In this document: one piece after another, positions 10,949-21,289 of the stretch
How positions within the stretch are numbered: the stretch's first letter is position 1
How the letters are laid out: every line of letters begins with the position of its first letter
Assembly: GCA_963693315.1 (NCBI GenBank)
Contig: OY856186.1
Span: 72,286,128 to 72,350,127, forward strand
Source of the DNA: Diogma glabrata
Taxonomy: Eukaryota; Arthropoda; Insecta; Diptera; Cylindrotomidae
Length of the DNA stretch: 64,000 bases
Direction of reading: 5' to 3'
Position numbers and translations under genes: made by a program
The notes under the pieces: model-generated
Databases searched by the model: none
Told to the model about the DNA's origin: nothing
Seen by the model: only the letters and a program-made list of their open reading frames with translations

Positions 10949-11966
10949 TAGGGAAGCTTTTATGTTGCTCTATTCGTGAAAGACGGCATAGTTTGATTTT
11001 GGTTGGATTAAACGAAACAAGATCACGATCACCCCATTCCATTAAACGATCCAGATTTTTGTTGATAGACTCAATTAGCAGCTCTCTATTAGACTGCAGT
11101 ACGAGATCGAAATTTTGGAGATGCATGTGATGCATGCAATGTGCTATCATCAGCAAAACTATGAATTGGATGCGATGTGGCAAATCATTAATGAATAGAA
11201 GAAACAAGGTTGATGAGAGTGCAGAGCCTTAGAGAACACAAGAATTGGTTGTGAAAATATTGGATGTAATACCATCTAAGTTAACATGAAATTGGCGACC
11301 TGTAATAAAACTATGAATCCATGAGACAGTAAGATGGTCTATGCCATAAGATTTTAATTTAGCTATGAGGTTTCTATGCCACACTTTATCAAATGCTTTA
11401 GAAATATCAAGTGAAATACGAAATTTGTTCCAAAGATGGGATATGTAGGCTAACAGATCACCTGTTGCATGGCTTCTACGAAAACCCTAATGTTTATTAT
11501 CAATAATTCGTGACATCTCCAAATATTCTATAATTAGATTGTAGTTAACATATTTTTCAAATATTTTAGCCAAAACCGACAGAATTGCAATTGGTCTGTA
11601 ATTGTTACGGTCTATCTTACTGCCTCTTTTTGATATTGGTTGTCTTCCAAAAATTGGGGTTAGTTGTCTAGGAATGTTTTTAAGAACGAGCGGTGGAATG
11701 CCGTCGGGGCCAGCGGATTTGTTGATATTGATAGAAAGAAGCATTTTCCGTACAATATTGCAACAAAAAATAATTGGTTTCATTTTTGTTTCAACTGGGG
11801 AAATGAGTGTAGGAGAATGGGGAGGTTCAACCATGTTTGAGTTTTCTGCGAAAATAAAACCCAAAATATCCGCTTTCTCTTTCGATTCGGTCACGCGAAT
11901 GTCTTTCAGATTTAAGGTTTGAGTAGAGGATCGAGTAAAATTGAATGGTGTACGTGTGTTTGTCAA
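10949..11966 (-). pseudogene. Jockey-like LINE RT, 5' part of split copy
   Basis: Reverse transcriptase of a non-LTR element on the minus strand. From 11966 downward it shows NINKSAGPDGIPPLVLKN, then NNYRPIAILSVLAKIFEK, a GFRRSHATGDLLA block, the first catalytic Asp in LDISKAFDKVWH, and LFLLFINDLP. The second catalytic motif (SFADDST) is present but in a shifted frame. Stops occur at about 11490 and 11230, and the region joining LTPIFGRQ to ISKRGSKIDR looks internally deleted. The motif set matches arthropod Jockey/CR1-type RTs. Continuation is at 1441-2206 across the gypsy element. No endonuclease domain is present, so the copy is 5'-truncated near 11966. Confidence 0.88.
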
Positions 11967-12933
11967 TTAGAACAATTTAGAACAATTTTTGAATGGGTCA
12001 ATTAAAACAAAAAAACATTTTAACCTACAAATGGTTTAATTAAATTTTTTAATAATTGTTGTGCTCTGTATTTATATGTATTTCTAAATAACACTGCAAT
12101 CTGCATATACGTTTAACCAGGGCCAATCTCTGTCTAACTTCTTGTTAGGTTAATATTTTCAGTTTTATTATTAATATTTTTATCAGTTTTACTTTAATCG
12201 AAATATGTTTGAAAAAAAAATTAAAAAGGATTAAAGTTGAACATTTTCAAATTTGTGAAAATGTAAACTACAAAATATCTTCATAAATATGTTATTTTAT
12301 GGATTTATTGGGTCAAGATACCAAAAGCCTTATTAATTTCTATACTACCGTTTTTTATAAAAATACTATCTCGTTAAATTCACAACCCAGAAAACTCATT
12401 TACGTCATTGTGACATCAAAATTACATCACGCTAAGTCACATCTTATGTAGGATCTGGGTCATATATAAGTCATATGTATGTCATTATTTCACACTTATT
12501 TACGTAAGAACATGACATAACAATAATGACATAACTATGACATAAATGTGATGTCTGTAGAGATATTCGTGACGTTGTTATGATATAAGGTTGATATCAT
12601 AGTAATATAAAAAATTTTTTGTGACGTATGTTTGTGACCCCTTTTTACGAAATGTTTTTGTGACCCCTTTTTACTTAAAAAAACAAAATATAATAAAAAT
12701 ACACTTACCCGTCAGTCATAATTATTGTTCACTACTTACCCACCATACTATAGCCTGCTAGGAATAACTAACTATACGCAAAAATTTTCAAACTATATAC
12801 AATTTAAATAGATTTACCTCTAGTGAAATTTAACAAAATCATAATAAGGTCATATTTAAGTCCAAATTATGACATCATATCAAAGTCAAATTTAAGATCA
12901 GTGTGATGTCATGAAAGCATCATATAAATGATA
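11967..12933. other. Gene-free AT-rich stretch with repeated ATGACAT motifs
   Basis: No ORF or family match. Between about 12400 and 12930 the words ATGACATA, TGACATCA and their reverse complements recur many times on both strands. Similar words resume to the right of the MITE at 12934-13098, suggesting that both belong to one larger non-autonomous element. Confidence 0.4.
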
Positions 12934-13098
12934 CCTGGATGGTTATTTTGTAGTGTTATCTCACTAGGTGAGATAAATAGTGAGATAAAAATTATGTTTA
13001 AATGATTTCTTTTATCTGATATAATCGATCAAAGACAAATATTTTATCTCACTTTTTATCTGACCTAGTGAGATAACCCTACAAAATAACCACCCGGG
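12934..13098. mobile_element. Short MITE with about 55-bp terminal inverted repeats
   Basis: The left arm contains GGTTATTTTGTAG then GTTATCTCACTAGGT; the right arm is its reverse complement with few mismatches, ending CCACCCGGG. Total length is about 165 bp, non-coding. No convincing target duplication was found. Superfamily unknown. Confidence 0.7.
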
Positions 13099-13337
13099 TT
13101 AGAGTCATGACGAGTGTCAGTTTTATATCAAATTTACGTAACAACTACATCACATATATAAGACCTAAGACCTCAGTCTAGCATCAGCATTCAAAAACAG
13201 ATTATTCAGACAAACAGCATTTATGTAAGTTTAAACCGTTATCAAATACAAAAAATATTTATATCAAGTCAGGGCACGGTTGTAGTGTACTTGGCTTGAA
13301 ATAAGTGGTTATGAACTTAGATATAACTACTATAACT
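13099..13337. other. Gene-free spacer
   Basis: AT-rich sequence with no motif recognised apart from a few TGACAT-type words at its left end. Confidence 0.4.
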
Positions 13338-13561
13338 AATTTTGTTTCTGTAACTACAAGAAAATAATATTTCATCAAATTATTTTTAGTTTAGACTCCA
13401 ACTAAAAAGTATTGATCGATACTTTTTGGTTGGAGTCTAAACTGCTAAAAGAAATTCTTTTGATTTGAATTTTGACAACAAAATCGATTATTTTCTGGTT
13501 AGAGTCCAAACTACAATAAAGTTCATGAAATATTATTTTCTTGCAGTTACAGAAACAAATT
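13338..13561. mobile_element. Foldback element with palindromic core
   Basis: The outer arms (TTTGTTTCTGTAACTACAAG and its near reverse complement at 13541-13559) enclose a second pairing. At 13389-13442 there is a 54-base near-perfect palindrome centred on TTGATCGATA (arms GTTTAGACTCCAACTAAAAA). The arm word TTTAGACTCCAACTA also recurs, changed, near 13500. It is compatible with a small foldback MITE. Confidence 0.65.
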
Positions 13562-14261
13562 GGAATTATACATAGTTCCTGATACAAAAATACACATATT
13601 GATCACCTCACCCTACATGATCCTTATTCTAAGAACGCTTTATGTCAAATGTCAATAGAAAATTGGTTGGGTAATGATTTACGGAAAATGATGTTTCAAA
13701 CTAAGATTTCATATTTCTGTTATACTTACAACTGTATCGGTGGCAAAGGAAATGTGGTTTCAAAATATTTTAATTCAGGAACATAGCTCGTCTCCATTTC
13801 TATTTTACCTGATAATGTGGTTATCATTTGTTTATCTGGAAAGAAAAATAAATAAATAAATATTAGTAATGTTTTTATTTTTAGAGTTCGTTTTTATTAT
13901 AACAAAATAACAACTTGGTGACACTGTGGTTTCTGACCATCTGTCTGTTTGTCTGTTATTTATCATCGATTAAATTCAAAATTGTCTTACAACATTCAAT
14001 GGTATGTAGGGCAAGTAGTCAAAATTTAAATCACTTGGATAATCCCAGTTGAGTATTATAAAGAAAGTTACCATACCAACTGGACACGATTTTTCGTGAG
14101 GTAAAAGTAAAGGAAAGGAAAATAGAAAACCAAAAAGATAGAAGTTTTCGTCACTTAAAAAACACACGCCGTGTTCGGTTTGACTGAAGTAACTAAAAAA
14201 TTGTATGCAATTGTTTTTTTTTCAGTTGTTTCAGTCAAATCGAGCGCACCTATAATTATTT
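13562..14261. other. Gene-free stretch with a small hairpin
   Basis: No coding sequence recognised. At about 14177-14242 the words TTTGACTGAAGTAACT and TTGTTTCAGTCAAAT form an imperfect hairpin just left of the LTR-like sequence that follows. Confidence 0.4.
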
Positions 14262-14575
14262 GTTCGACATTGCTCTGCAAAATAAATTATATATATAGAA
14301 GAACAGTTAATTAAAATTAGTATATTTAAAAATTAATAAATGCTTATAATTTTTTTTGTTTCAAAAATTTTAGGATATATACTAAAGGATATATATAAAG
14401 GATTAGGATTTAGGATATATATAAAGGATTTAAAAAGCTATCAATTATTATCTCTAATATTTATTCACATTTCAACCGAATTGAAAAATAAAGTATGAAC
14501 AAATACGGATTGGAAGTTATTTATGGTGGTACACATACTCATTACATCCACAAATTGGTGACCCCAACGTGATCT
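14262..14575 (+). mobile_element. LTR end plus tRNA-Trp-type PBS, truncated Ty3/gypsy
   Basis: The sequence TGGTGACCCCAACGTGATC at 14556-14574 is the primer site complementary to tRNA-Trp that is characteristic of the CsRn1/Kabuki group of Ty3/gypsy elements (one base from the common GACCCCGACGTG form). It is preceded by AT-rich sequence ending ATCCACA, suitable as an LTR end. A TGTTCGACATTG at 14262 is a possible LTR start, giving about 290 bp. After the PBS comes the CAACAACAGGAGCAACAACA type of leader, but no gag, pol or second LTR was found. The left boundary is a guess. Confidence 0.65.
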
Positions 14576-16049
14576 CAACAACAGGAGCAACAACACAATT
14601 AACAATTAATTCAGCAGTTACAACTGGTGAGTACATTTTTGAAAGTTTTGGTTGTGTCAATCCGTTACTATTATTTTTTTGCTGCATCGTGCATTAAATT
14701 TGTAAGTTTACCTTTTGATTTTCTTTTCTGTTTTGTGTTTTTTTTCTAACAATAAATTTATTGCCATCTCTACTCTACGGCAAAATAAACAATGATGATA
14801 AACAATCTTCATCCGATAAAAATAGTTCCATTAATCATGTTGCGCTTCGAAAAAAACCCTATCTAAAAAATGTATGGAGCTTTGGTTTCAAGTGCTTTAA
14901 GTGTTTTTAAGACACAACAAGACCTTTAACAAACTTGATGATATCATCAATAACCACCTTTTAAATTCTACATAAGTATGCGATATGCAGAAATGCCATA
15001 CTCGCTCGTTTGGCTGAAATCGTGAAATGGTGAATAAATAGTGTCCTCCATAGTGTCATACTTAGCAATAGGAAAGGAAGTTAAAAATCTTGGAAACGCG
15101 GTACAACCAATCACATGGTTTTTCAGTGCCTGGTGCCTCTTCTCTACGAATTCGACTGCTTGCTGAAAGATAGACATGCAGACTCAAATCGCTTTAATGA
15201 CAATGAAATTCGGAATATATACGGCAGTTTCGAGTGATCTGTTCGAGCAGTTCTCAAACATCGTGAGCGCAATGTGAAGATAACCTTAAACATCCGCATC
15301 TATTTTCGGTTTCTTATTGACACAAATTCAGACATATCTGCTAACATCGCAACGTCGTGTCTTTGAATGGAGATTTGTAATCTGTAACGATTCTAAGTCA
15401 ATGTTAGCAGACTCTCTTGAGCATACAGGTTTGCCGTCGAAATACGATATAATGGATTCATCGATTGTATTACTGCATCGTTCAATGCAAGCTTACGAGT
15501 AGACTGTTATTCGATGAAACTTTCACTTATCAATTCTAATAATGATAACAAACTGGTATAGTAATCTGGTTTGATATCCCTTCTGTAATGTTTAAACGGT
15601 TTGTTTTGCCAGTTTATAGTTCTCCGTTGTAGACCTGGTGTTTCGTTATTGTAGACATGTAAAATTGCAATCTCTTTTGTACTGGACAGCGTTTAGACAA
15701 GTTTGGTCAATTCTGGGTTTTGGAAGTGGTGTGTCCGAACATAAACGTTGGTAAAATTATTGAATGTCTGGCACAGCACATACAATAAAGTGGTTACTGC
15801 CAATGTATGCCCATCTAATTCTGGATTCCACATCCAGAATTCTCGAAAAGAAACGTGCTGGTACTAGCACGCATATCAAATTTTCAGTTTTTCCTTTTGA
15901 CTAGAACGGTACGTCTGATTATAAGTCAATCGGTGCAGAAAAGAAGTACTAACAATTCTTAAATTAATTGATAATGCAAACTCAGGTTATCTACCATCAT
16001 TATTACTCGAATTCCAATCTGGACCGCAAATAAAGGCGAATGCCAATGA
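14576..16049. other. Gene-free stretch; possible small exon-like frames
   Basis: A minus-strand frame at 15177-14968 (69 codons, containing FQQAVEFVEKRHQALKNH) begins next to a CTTTCAG acceptor-like site, and a plus-strand frame lies at 15317-15502. I recognise neither, and base composition does not set them apart. No repeat was identified. Confidence 0.3.
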
Positions 16050-16087
16050 AAAGGTGTATTAGCACTTTTTGGTAAGCACCAGTTCCT

Positions 16088-17269
16088 CTATCTCTCTGGC
16101 GTGTATATCCCATGGAGGGATTGTGCCGTCTGTGCAATCAGCTTCCAATCGTCTCGTTCCATGACCAGTTGACTCCAGTTTTGACATCCTATATCACGAA
16201 GGTCTTGGATGATGTCATCATGCCAGCGTTGTCTAGGCCTTCCTCTCCGACGAACACCAGCTGGTTGTTGTTGGGACGCTTTTTTATCATTCTATCTAAT
16301 GGAGCCCTTTCTACGTGACCAAACCATCTGATCCGGTTGGATTTAATGAATCCGATTACATCGCAGCCTCCAAGAAGCTGTCTGATTTCATGATTCATTC
16401 GGATTCTATACTGATTTTCAGCAACTTTGCATGGACCATAAATTGTTCGTATGACCTTCCTCTCGAATGTTGATAAAATTCTACAATCGGAGGAAGTCAG
16501 TGTCCAGCTTTCACTCCCAAATGTAAGCACAGGTCGGATTAATGCTTTGTAAAGTGTGAGTTTACACGACCGCGAAAGATGTTTTGATCGCAGAAGTTGT
16601 GAGTATGCGTAGAAAACTCTGTATGCGGCAAAGACACGGGCTTTGATATGCATGTCATTTGATGTCTGCATGTCATTTGGCGAAGTTATTACAGACCCGA
16701 GGTATTTGAAGTTTTCCACGCGTTCCACTTCATAATCGCCAGTATCCAGATTTCCGGGAGGTATGTTCCTAGATGTCGTTAACACTTTAGTTTTGCCGGT
16801 GTTGATGCATAATCCAAGTCGTTTAGAATTTCTTTCAAATTGAGAGAGACTATCCTTAATATCGCTTGTTCTACGTCCGAGAAGCACAATATCATCTGCG
16901 TAGCCAAGAACTTGACTAGATTTGTTATATATGCAGTTTTGTGCCTTAATTCGGCTTTTTCTTATCGCGTACTCCAGCGTCAAATTAAATAGTACGGGCG
17001 CGAGTGCATCACCTTGTCGAACAGCTGATGTTATATCGAAAGGATCAGAAACTAACCCTTCGATTACTTTTCTACAATTTGATCCCGTTGTGAGTTTGCA
17101 CAGAGAAACAAGTTTCTTTGGGATTCCAAGGAATATGAGTGCGGACCAAAGGTTGTCACGGATGATGCTATCATATGCTTGCCTGAAATCAACGTAGAGC
17201 TGTTGAATGCTGATGTTGTACTCCCAACATTTTTCCAAAATCATCCTTAATGTAAAACATTGATCAGTG
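16088..17269 (-). pseudogene. RTE-type RT, C-terminal half
   Basis: On the minus strand from 17250: RMILEKCWEYNISIQQL, the first catalytic Asp in YVDFRQAYDSI, the VRQGDALAPVLFNL block, the catalytic GYADDIVLLG (YADD intact), the NFKYLGS motif and the SESWTLT...RWFGHVERAP tail. A frameshift near 16270 moves the last part to another frame, which reads GRPRQRWHDDIIQDL...LHGIYTPER and stops at 16088. It is the same family as the complete element at 39536-42523, but clearly diverged. Confidence 0.9.
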
Positions 17270-18288
17270 AATTATAATTTTTACTTTTCAGCTAGTTAAA
17301 GTGTAATTTAAATTTGATTATTTTGAATTTTTTTGAAGGATATGTTCAAAATTTATCAACACAAACATTTACAACAGAAGAATTAGAACTGCTAAATGCA
17401 GGTTTAAATTTCGCACCACCTAGTCCACACATCTCGATAATCAACCTTGTATCAGACTTAGAATTTGCCGTTAAACATTTACTCACAGAAGAACGCAACA
17501 TCGCTCGCTTTGAGTCAAAGAATATTATAAGCAACTTCAACAACAACCAGAACATCAAAAAAGAAGAGATTATAAAAACAACAAAAACCATAAAGCCCTC
17601 AAAGAAAAAGATTGTATTTATACAAAAGCTGATAAAGGGAACAGCTTAGCTATTCTTGACAAAAACGATTACAACACAAGAGTTGAAAATCTTCTTGCTG
17701 ATGGTCCATATAAACTTCAAAACACAAATCCAATAAACCAACTACAATTAAAAGCCACAAAGCTGAGAAAAATGATTGCTGAAAATTTCAACCAAGATTT
17801 TTTGAGGTGGAAGTTGTTAGTATCGAACCCGACACTACCAAGAATGTATGCACTTCCGAAGTTACACAAAACTGGAAAAGCTATGCGGCCAATAGTATCA
17901 AACAACAACTCACCCACAGAAAGAATTTCAAAATGGCTCGTAGACGAATTCAAAAACTTACAGCCGTTTTCAACATTAGCAATAAAAAATTCAACAGATT
18001 TAATCAACAAATTAACAAATGTCCGACCAAAAGAAAATGAAATCTTAGTTTCTTTGGATGTCAGTGCCCTTTTTCCGAGTGTTCCTGTAGATAAAGCAAT
18101 AAACTTAATAAAAACTTGGTTGATCTCAAATAAAATTGAAACCAATAAACTGAACACCTATATAGAAGCAGTCACAATGTGTATGAACAATAGTTATTTT
18201 CAATTCAATGGAAAAATTTATTCACAAACGTCTGGCACATCCATTGAAAACTCTTTGTCACCTTTTGTCGCTGAAGTTGTAACGGCAG

Positions 18289-19424
18289 GACTATTGCTCT
18301 TTTGCTCTAAAAATGATAGTTTTTATTTTCAATTATAATTTCATTAATTTTCTTAAAGGTCGCAACATTTTTGTATGCTACTGTTGAGATTTAGTTGCGT
18401 CACTCAATTTCAACAATAAACATGTATGATTTAATGTTTTTTTTATACGTTGGAGAAATTGTAGAAATTGTTGGAAAGGGAAACAGAAGCGGATAATCTG
18501 GTTGTGTACGAAAATGCAGCTATACATATAAAAAAATTATAATATAAAAATGAGAAATTTTCTAATTAATTCCATTAGTATAATTTTGCAAATTTAATAA
18601 CAACATTGTTGTTATTATAAATAAATTTAATTTAGGAATAAGTTTTGTTTAAATTTAATTTATTAAAATGATTGTTTTAGTGTTTGGTGAAAATAAAATA
18701 TAAATAAAAATCAAAAATTTTGTGCAAAAAAATAATAATGTTATAAAAAAAATTATGATTGTTTTCCTTATTTTTGTTAAATTATTTTCATAAATAAGTG
18801 CGATGATGTTGTAAAGAAATTGATTGGTTTAAAATCGTTGGAAAAAAATGGCTTCAACTGAAATAAACATGTTAATATTTTTAAAGTTAGCACAAAAATT
18901 TAATTGTTTCTATTTAACGGGTTTCAATAATAAAGAATGTCGTCCATTCATTGTTGATGGTCAGCAATTGGGGTTAGTTCGACCAAATGTACTTAAACAA
19001 CTATTTAGACATTCAGAAATATCTTGTTTTCGTGAAAATGAGAATGTCACTCAAGGAATTATTGAGCTTAGTCCAGCATTTAGAGATTATAATGAAAGAT
19101 CAGAAACTATTGATAAAATATTACGAGAATTTAGAAATGGTGGAGCATTTGTAACACTGAAAGGATGGTGTGACGAATGCTACTAAGTAAAAACAACTAG
19201 TGGAAATTCTCTATTGAAAATGGAGAGATCGGAGACATGTTTATTTGGAATAAGAAATTTTGGTGTTGATATTAATGGTTGTGTAAGACATCCAACCAAA
19301 GAATTATGTATATGGTTACAACAAAGATCTGTCACAAAACAAACATGGCTAGGGAGATAACATTGATGTAATAACGTAAGCTAATTTAATTTGATTTATA
19401 TAATAATTATTATAAACAAAGTGA
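18289..19424 (+). mobile_element. 1.1-kb insert in the PLE carrying host gene sequence
   Basis: PLE coding sequence stops at 18288 and resumes at 19425 in the matching frame. The flanks TAACGGCAG (18280-18288) and TAATGGCAG (19425-19433) are a 9-bp target duplication with one mismatch. The insert has no LTRs, no poly(A) tract and no obvious terminal inverted repeats. It carries about 560 bp of AT-rich sequence and then part of a Nudix-type gene in plus orientation. The mechanism of capture is unknown. Confidence 0.75.
18848..19363 (+). pseudogene. DUF4743/Nudix hydrolase gene fragment
   Basis: An ATG at 18848 opens 112 codons ending in TAA (19184-19186). The reading shows KFNCFYLTGFNNKECRPFIV, DGQQLGLVRPNVLKQLF, IELSPAFRDYNERSE and FVTLKGWCDECY, the pattern of the DUF4743 domain that precedes the Nudix fold in eukaryotic Nudix/TPK-like hydrolases (usual end GWRDECYEV). 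The stop falls where Glu is expected. In-frame homology then continues as CLFGIRNFGVDINGCVRHP and LCIWLQQRSVTKQTW and breaks off before the Nudix box, so no catalytic motif is present. No intron is evident within the 170 homologous codons. It is probably a dead partial retrocopy or captured fragment; the parent gene is not in this window. Confidence 0.8.
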
Positions 19425-20608
19425 TAATGGCAGATCTAGAAGTGAACGTAAACAAAGTATTTAAATTTAGTTTTTGGGGTAGATACGTAGATGACATCTT
19501 AGTTATAATGAAAAAATATCAACTAAGAAACGTTCTGAAACACATCAACAACGTACACCCCACAATAAAATTTACGCATGAAGAAGAAGTCGATGGAAAA
19601 TTACCATTTCTCGACTTAATGTTATACAGGAAAGAAAATGGAATAGAAGTCGACATCTTTAGAAAAGCCACCACTACAGATCGCTTTATACCAGCCAACT
19701 CGAACCACCCGTGGCAACATAAAATAGCAGCCTTCCGAAGTATGACGCACAGATTAGTCAATATTCCACTTTCTACAGAAAATTTCAAAAAAGAAGAAAT
19801 AAATATCAAGAGAATAGCTCAGATAAATGGTTATTCTCCTCAGGAAATAGATAGGCTAATTCGATCTTGTAAAAGGAAAAAGAGAATTGCTGATATTACG
19901 TCGTTACAACCATTAAACAACAACAACAAAAAACGAGAAAAAATCAGTTTTTACCCGGGCATCTCTACAAAACTTAAAAACACCTTCAACCGTCATAATA
20001 TCGAATTAGTACCGCAGAACCAGATTTCAAACTATCCTCTTTTCTCACCAACAATAAAGACAAAATACCAACAAACGATAAAAATGGAGTTTATCAAATT
20101 AACTGCCAAAACTGTAGCCAAAAATAAATAGGATCAACACAAAGGAAAATAATCACGAGATTTAAGGAACATACCAACATAAAACTAAACCTCGACAAAT
20201 CAGCAGTAGCAAAACATATATTGGATACAAACCACACAATAGATACCACCAACTTAAAATTAATTCAAGAAGTAAGAGACAACAGGAAATCATTGAATCA
20301 TACCATATTCAACAACAATAAGAAGAAAGCCTCCTTACAGAGGACCAATTTACAGTTCTTTGTTTACATTATAAAACTTTTATTGTATTTCATTTTAATT
20401 TCTTTTTTATTAACATTTGGGAAATCCGTATTTTAATTTAGTTTTTCATTTTTATTTTTTATTTTTTAACGCCCATAACCACCTCTAATACCATCAAATA
20501 TTTTGTTTTGTTTGTTAATTAGTAAACCTAAACATTCTGTTTTGCATAAAAAAATTTGCCTGTTAAGTACATTTTGGTCATTTTGTTTAGTTTATAGAAA
20601 CTTCTTCC

Positions 20609-20635
20609 CTGAAGAAGATCTCCTAGAGATCGAAT
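20609..20635 (+). ncRNA. PLE 3' stem-loop, hammerhead-like core
   Basis: CTGAAGA (20609-20615) is followed by a perfect 6-bp stem GATCTC/GAGATC with a 3-base loop (20617-20631) and then GAAT. Penelope-like elements are known to carry minimal hammerhead ribozyme motifs (CUGANGA, stem II, GAAA). Here an extra A precedes the stem, GAAA is GAAT and no stem III is obvious, so cleavage activity is doubtful. Confidence 0.4.
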
Positions 20636-20716
20636 ATATGTTTGGAAAAATAAAATAAAATATTAAAGTGATAAAGTCTTAGTTTCATTCAAAAAAAAAA
20701 TTCAAAATAATCAAAA

Positions 20717-21280
20717 ATTGATCTGTGGTTGAGCGGTTGGGACGAAAACCACACTGACAGTCACCGATGATAAATTCGGCGAACGGGATGAGTCGAGCAA
20801 GTACAACATTAGCTAGTATTTTATATGTAGTGTTCAACAGTGCGATGTCACGATAATTTGCGCACTTTAGACGGTCACCTTTCTTATGTAGCGGAACAAT
20901 GAGAGTTGTTTTCCATGCAGCAGGTAGTTCTTCTTGGTCCCAGATTTCAAGAATCATATTTTATATACGTGAGACCAGAGCTGCTCCTCCATTTTTCAAT
21001 AGTTCTGCAGGAATTCCATCGATACCTGGTGATTTGACATTTTCAGTTTTTTAATGGCTGCTTCCACTTCTTCTATTACTGGGAAGGGACAAAAATCTCC
21101 TTACTTGATGGAGCAATTGCTCGAATAGGATGAACTTCATTCGTCCTGTTCAGTAGGTCTCTGAAAGTGGAATCGCCCCACTGCTAGCAACATCACGTTC
21201 ACTTGTTGTAAGTTTATTATTTCCATTTCTGATGGTCGCCCAACCAAAATTTTCGTGAATGGATTCGTTTTGCATCTTCA
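20717..21280 (-). pseudogene. RTE-type RT, N-terminal half
   Basis: Minus strand, from about 21240: IRNGNNKLTTSERDV, then a shifted LLNRTNEVHPIRAI, GIDGIPAELLKNGG, WDQEELPAAWKT, LIVPLHKKGDRLKCANYR and CQCGFRPNRSTTDQ, ending at the Penelope insertion. Several frameshifts and stops (for example near 20955 and 21050) are present. It directly adjoins 5' UTR sequence with no endonuclease domain between. Confidence 0.85.
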
Positions 21281-21289
21281 TCAGAAACA

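Larger units (their letters stand above)
17338..20436 (+). pseudogene. Penelope RT and GIY-YIG endonuclease, broken
   Basis: N-terminal PLE motif LSTQTFTTEELELLNAGLNF (17353 on), then a frameshift near 17610 after which the frame reads YTKADKGNSLAIL. Next come PRMYALPKLHKTGKAMRPIVS, the catalytic Asp in LVSLDVSALFPSVP and a GTSIENSLSPFVAE block. The secondary insertion follows, and the RT resumes at 19425 with RYVDDILVI (YVDD intact). The C-terminal GIY-YIG nuclease is shifted near 20090 and reads GVYQINCQNCSQK, then TAA (20128-20130) exactly where the Tyr of YIG should be, then IGSTQRKIITRFKEH and SAVAKHILDTNH. The element is therefore inactive three ways: two frameshifts, one key-residue stop, plus the insertion. 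Confidence 0.88.
17270..20716 (+). mobile_element. Penelope-like element (PLE), interrupted
   Basis: About 3.4 kb inserted in the RTE-type LINE. It encodes a Penelope RT followed by a GIY-YIG endonuclease, on the plus strand. The ends carry short inverted similarity: TTGATTATTTTGAATTTTTT at 17314 and its reverse complement at about 20694-20714. A conserved PLE-type stem-loop lies near the 3' end (20605-20635). It contains a 1136-bp secondary insertion (18289-19424). Confidence 0.88.

Noticed and set aside
14968..15177. Possible exon (FQQAVEFVEKRHQALKNH)
   Set aside because: An acceptor-like site is present, but no family match, no donor-supported structure and no neighbouring exon were found; kept only as a note in the gene-free stretch.
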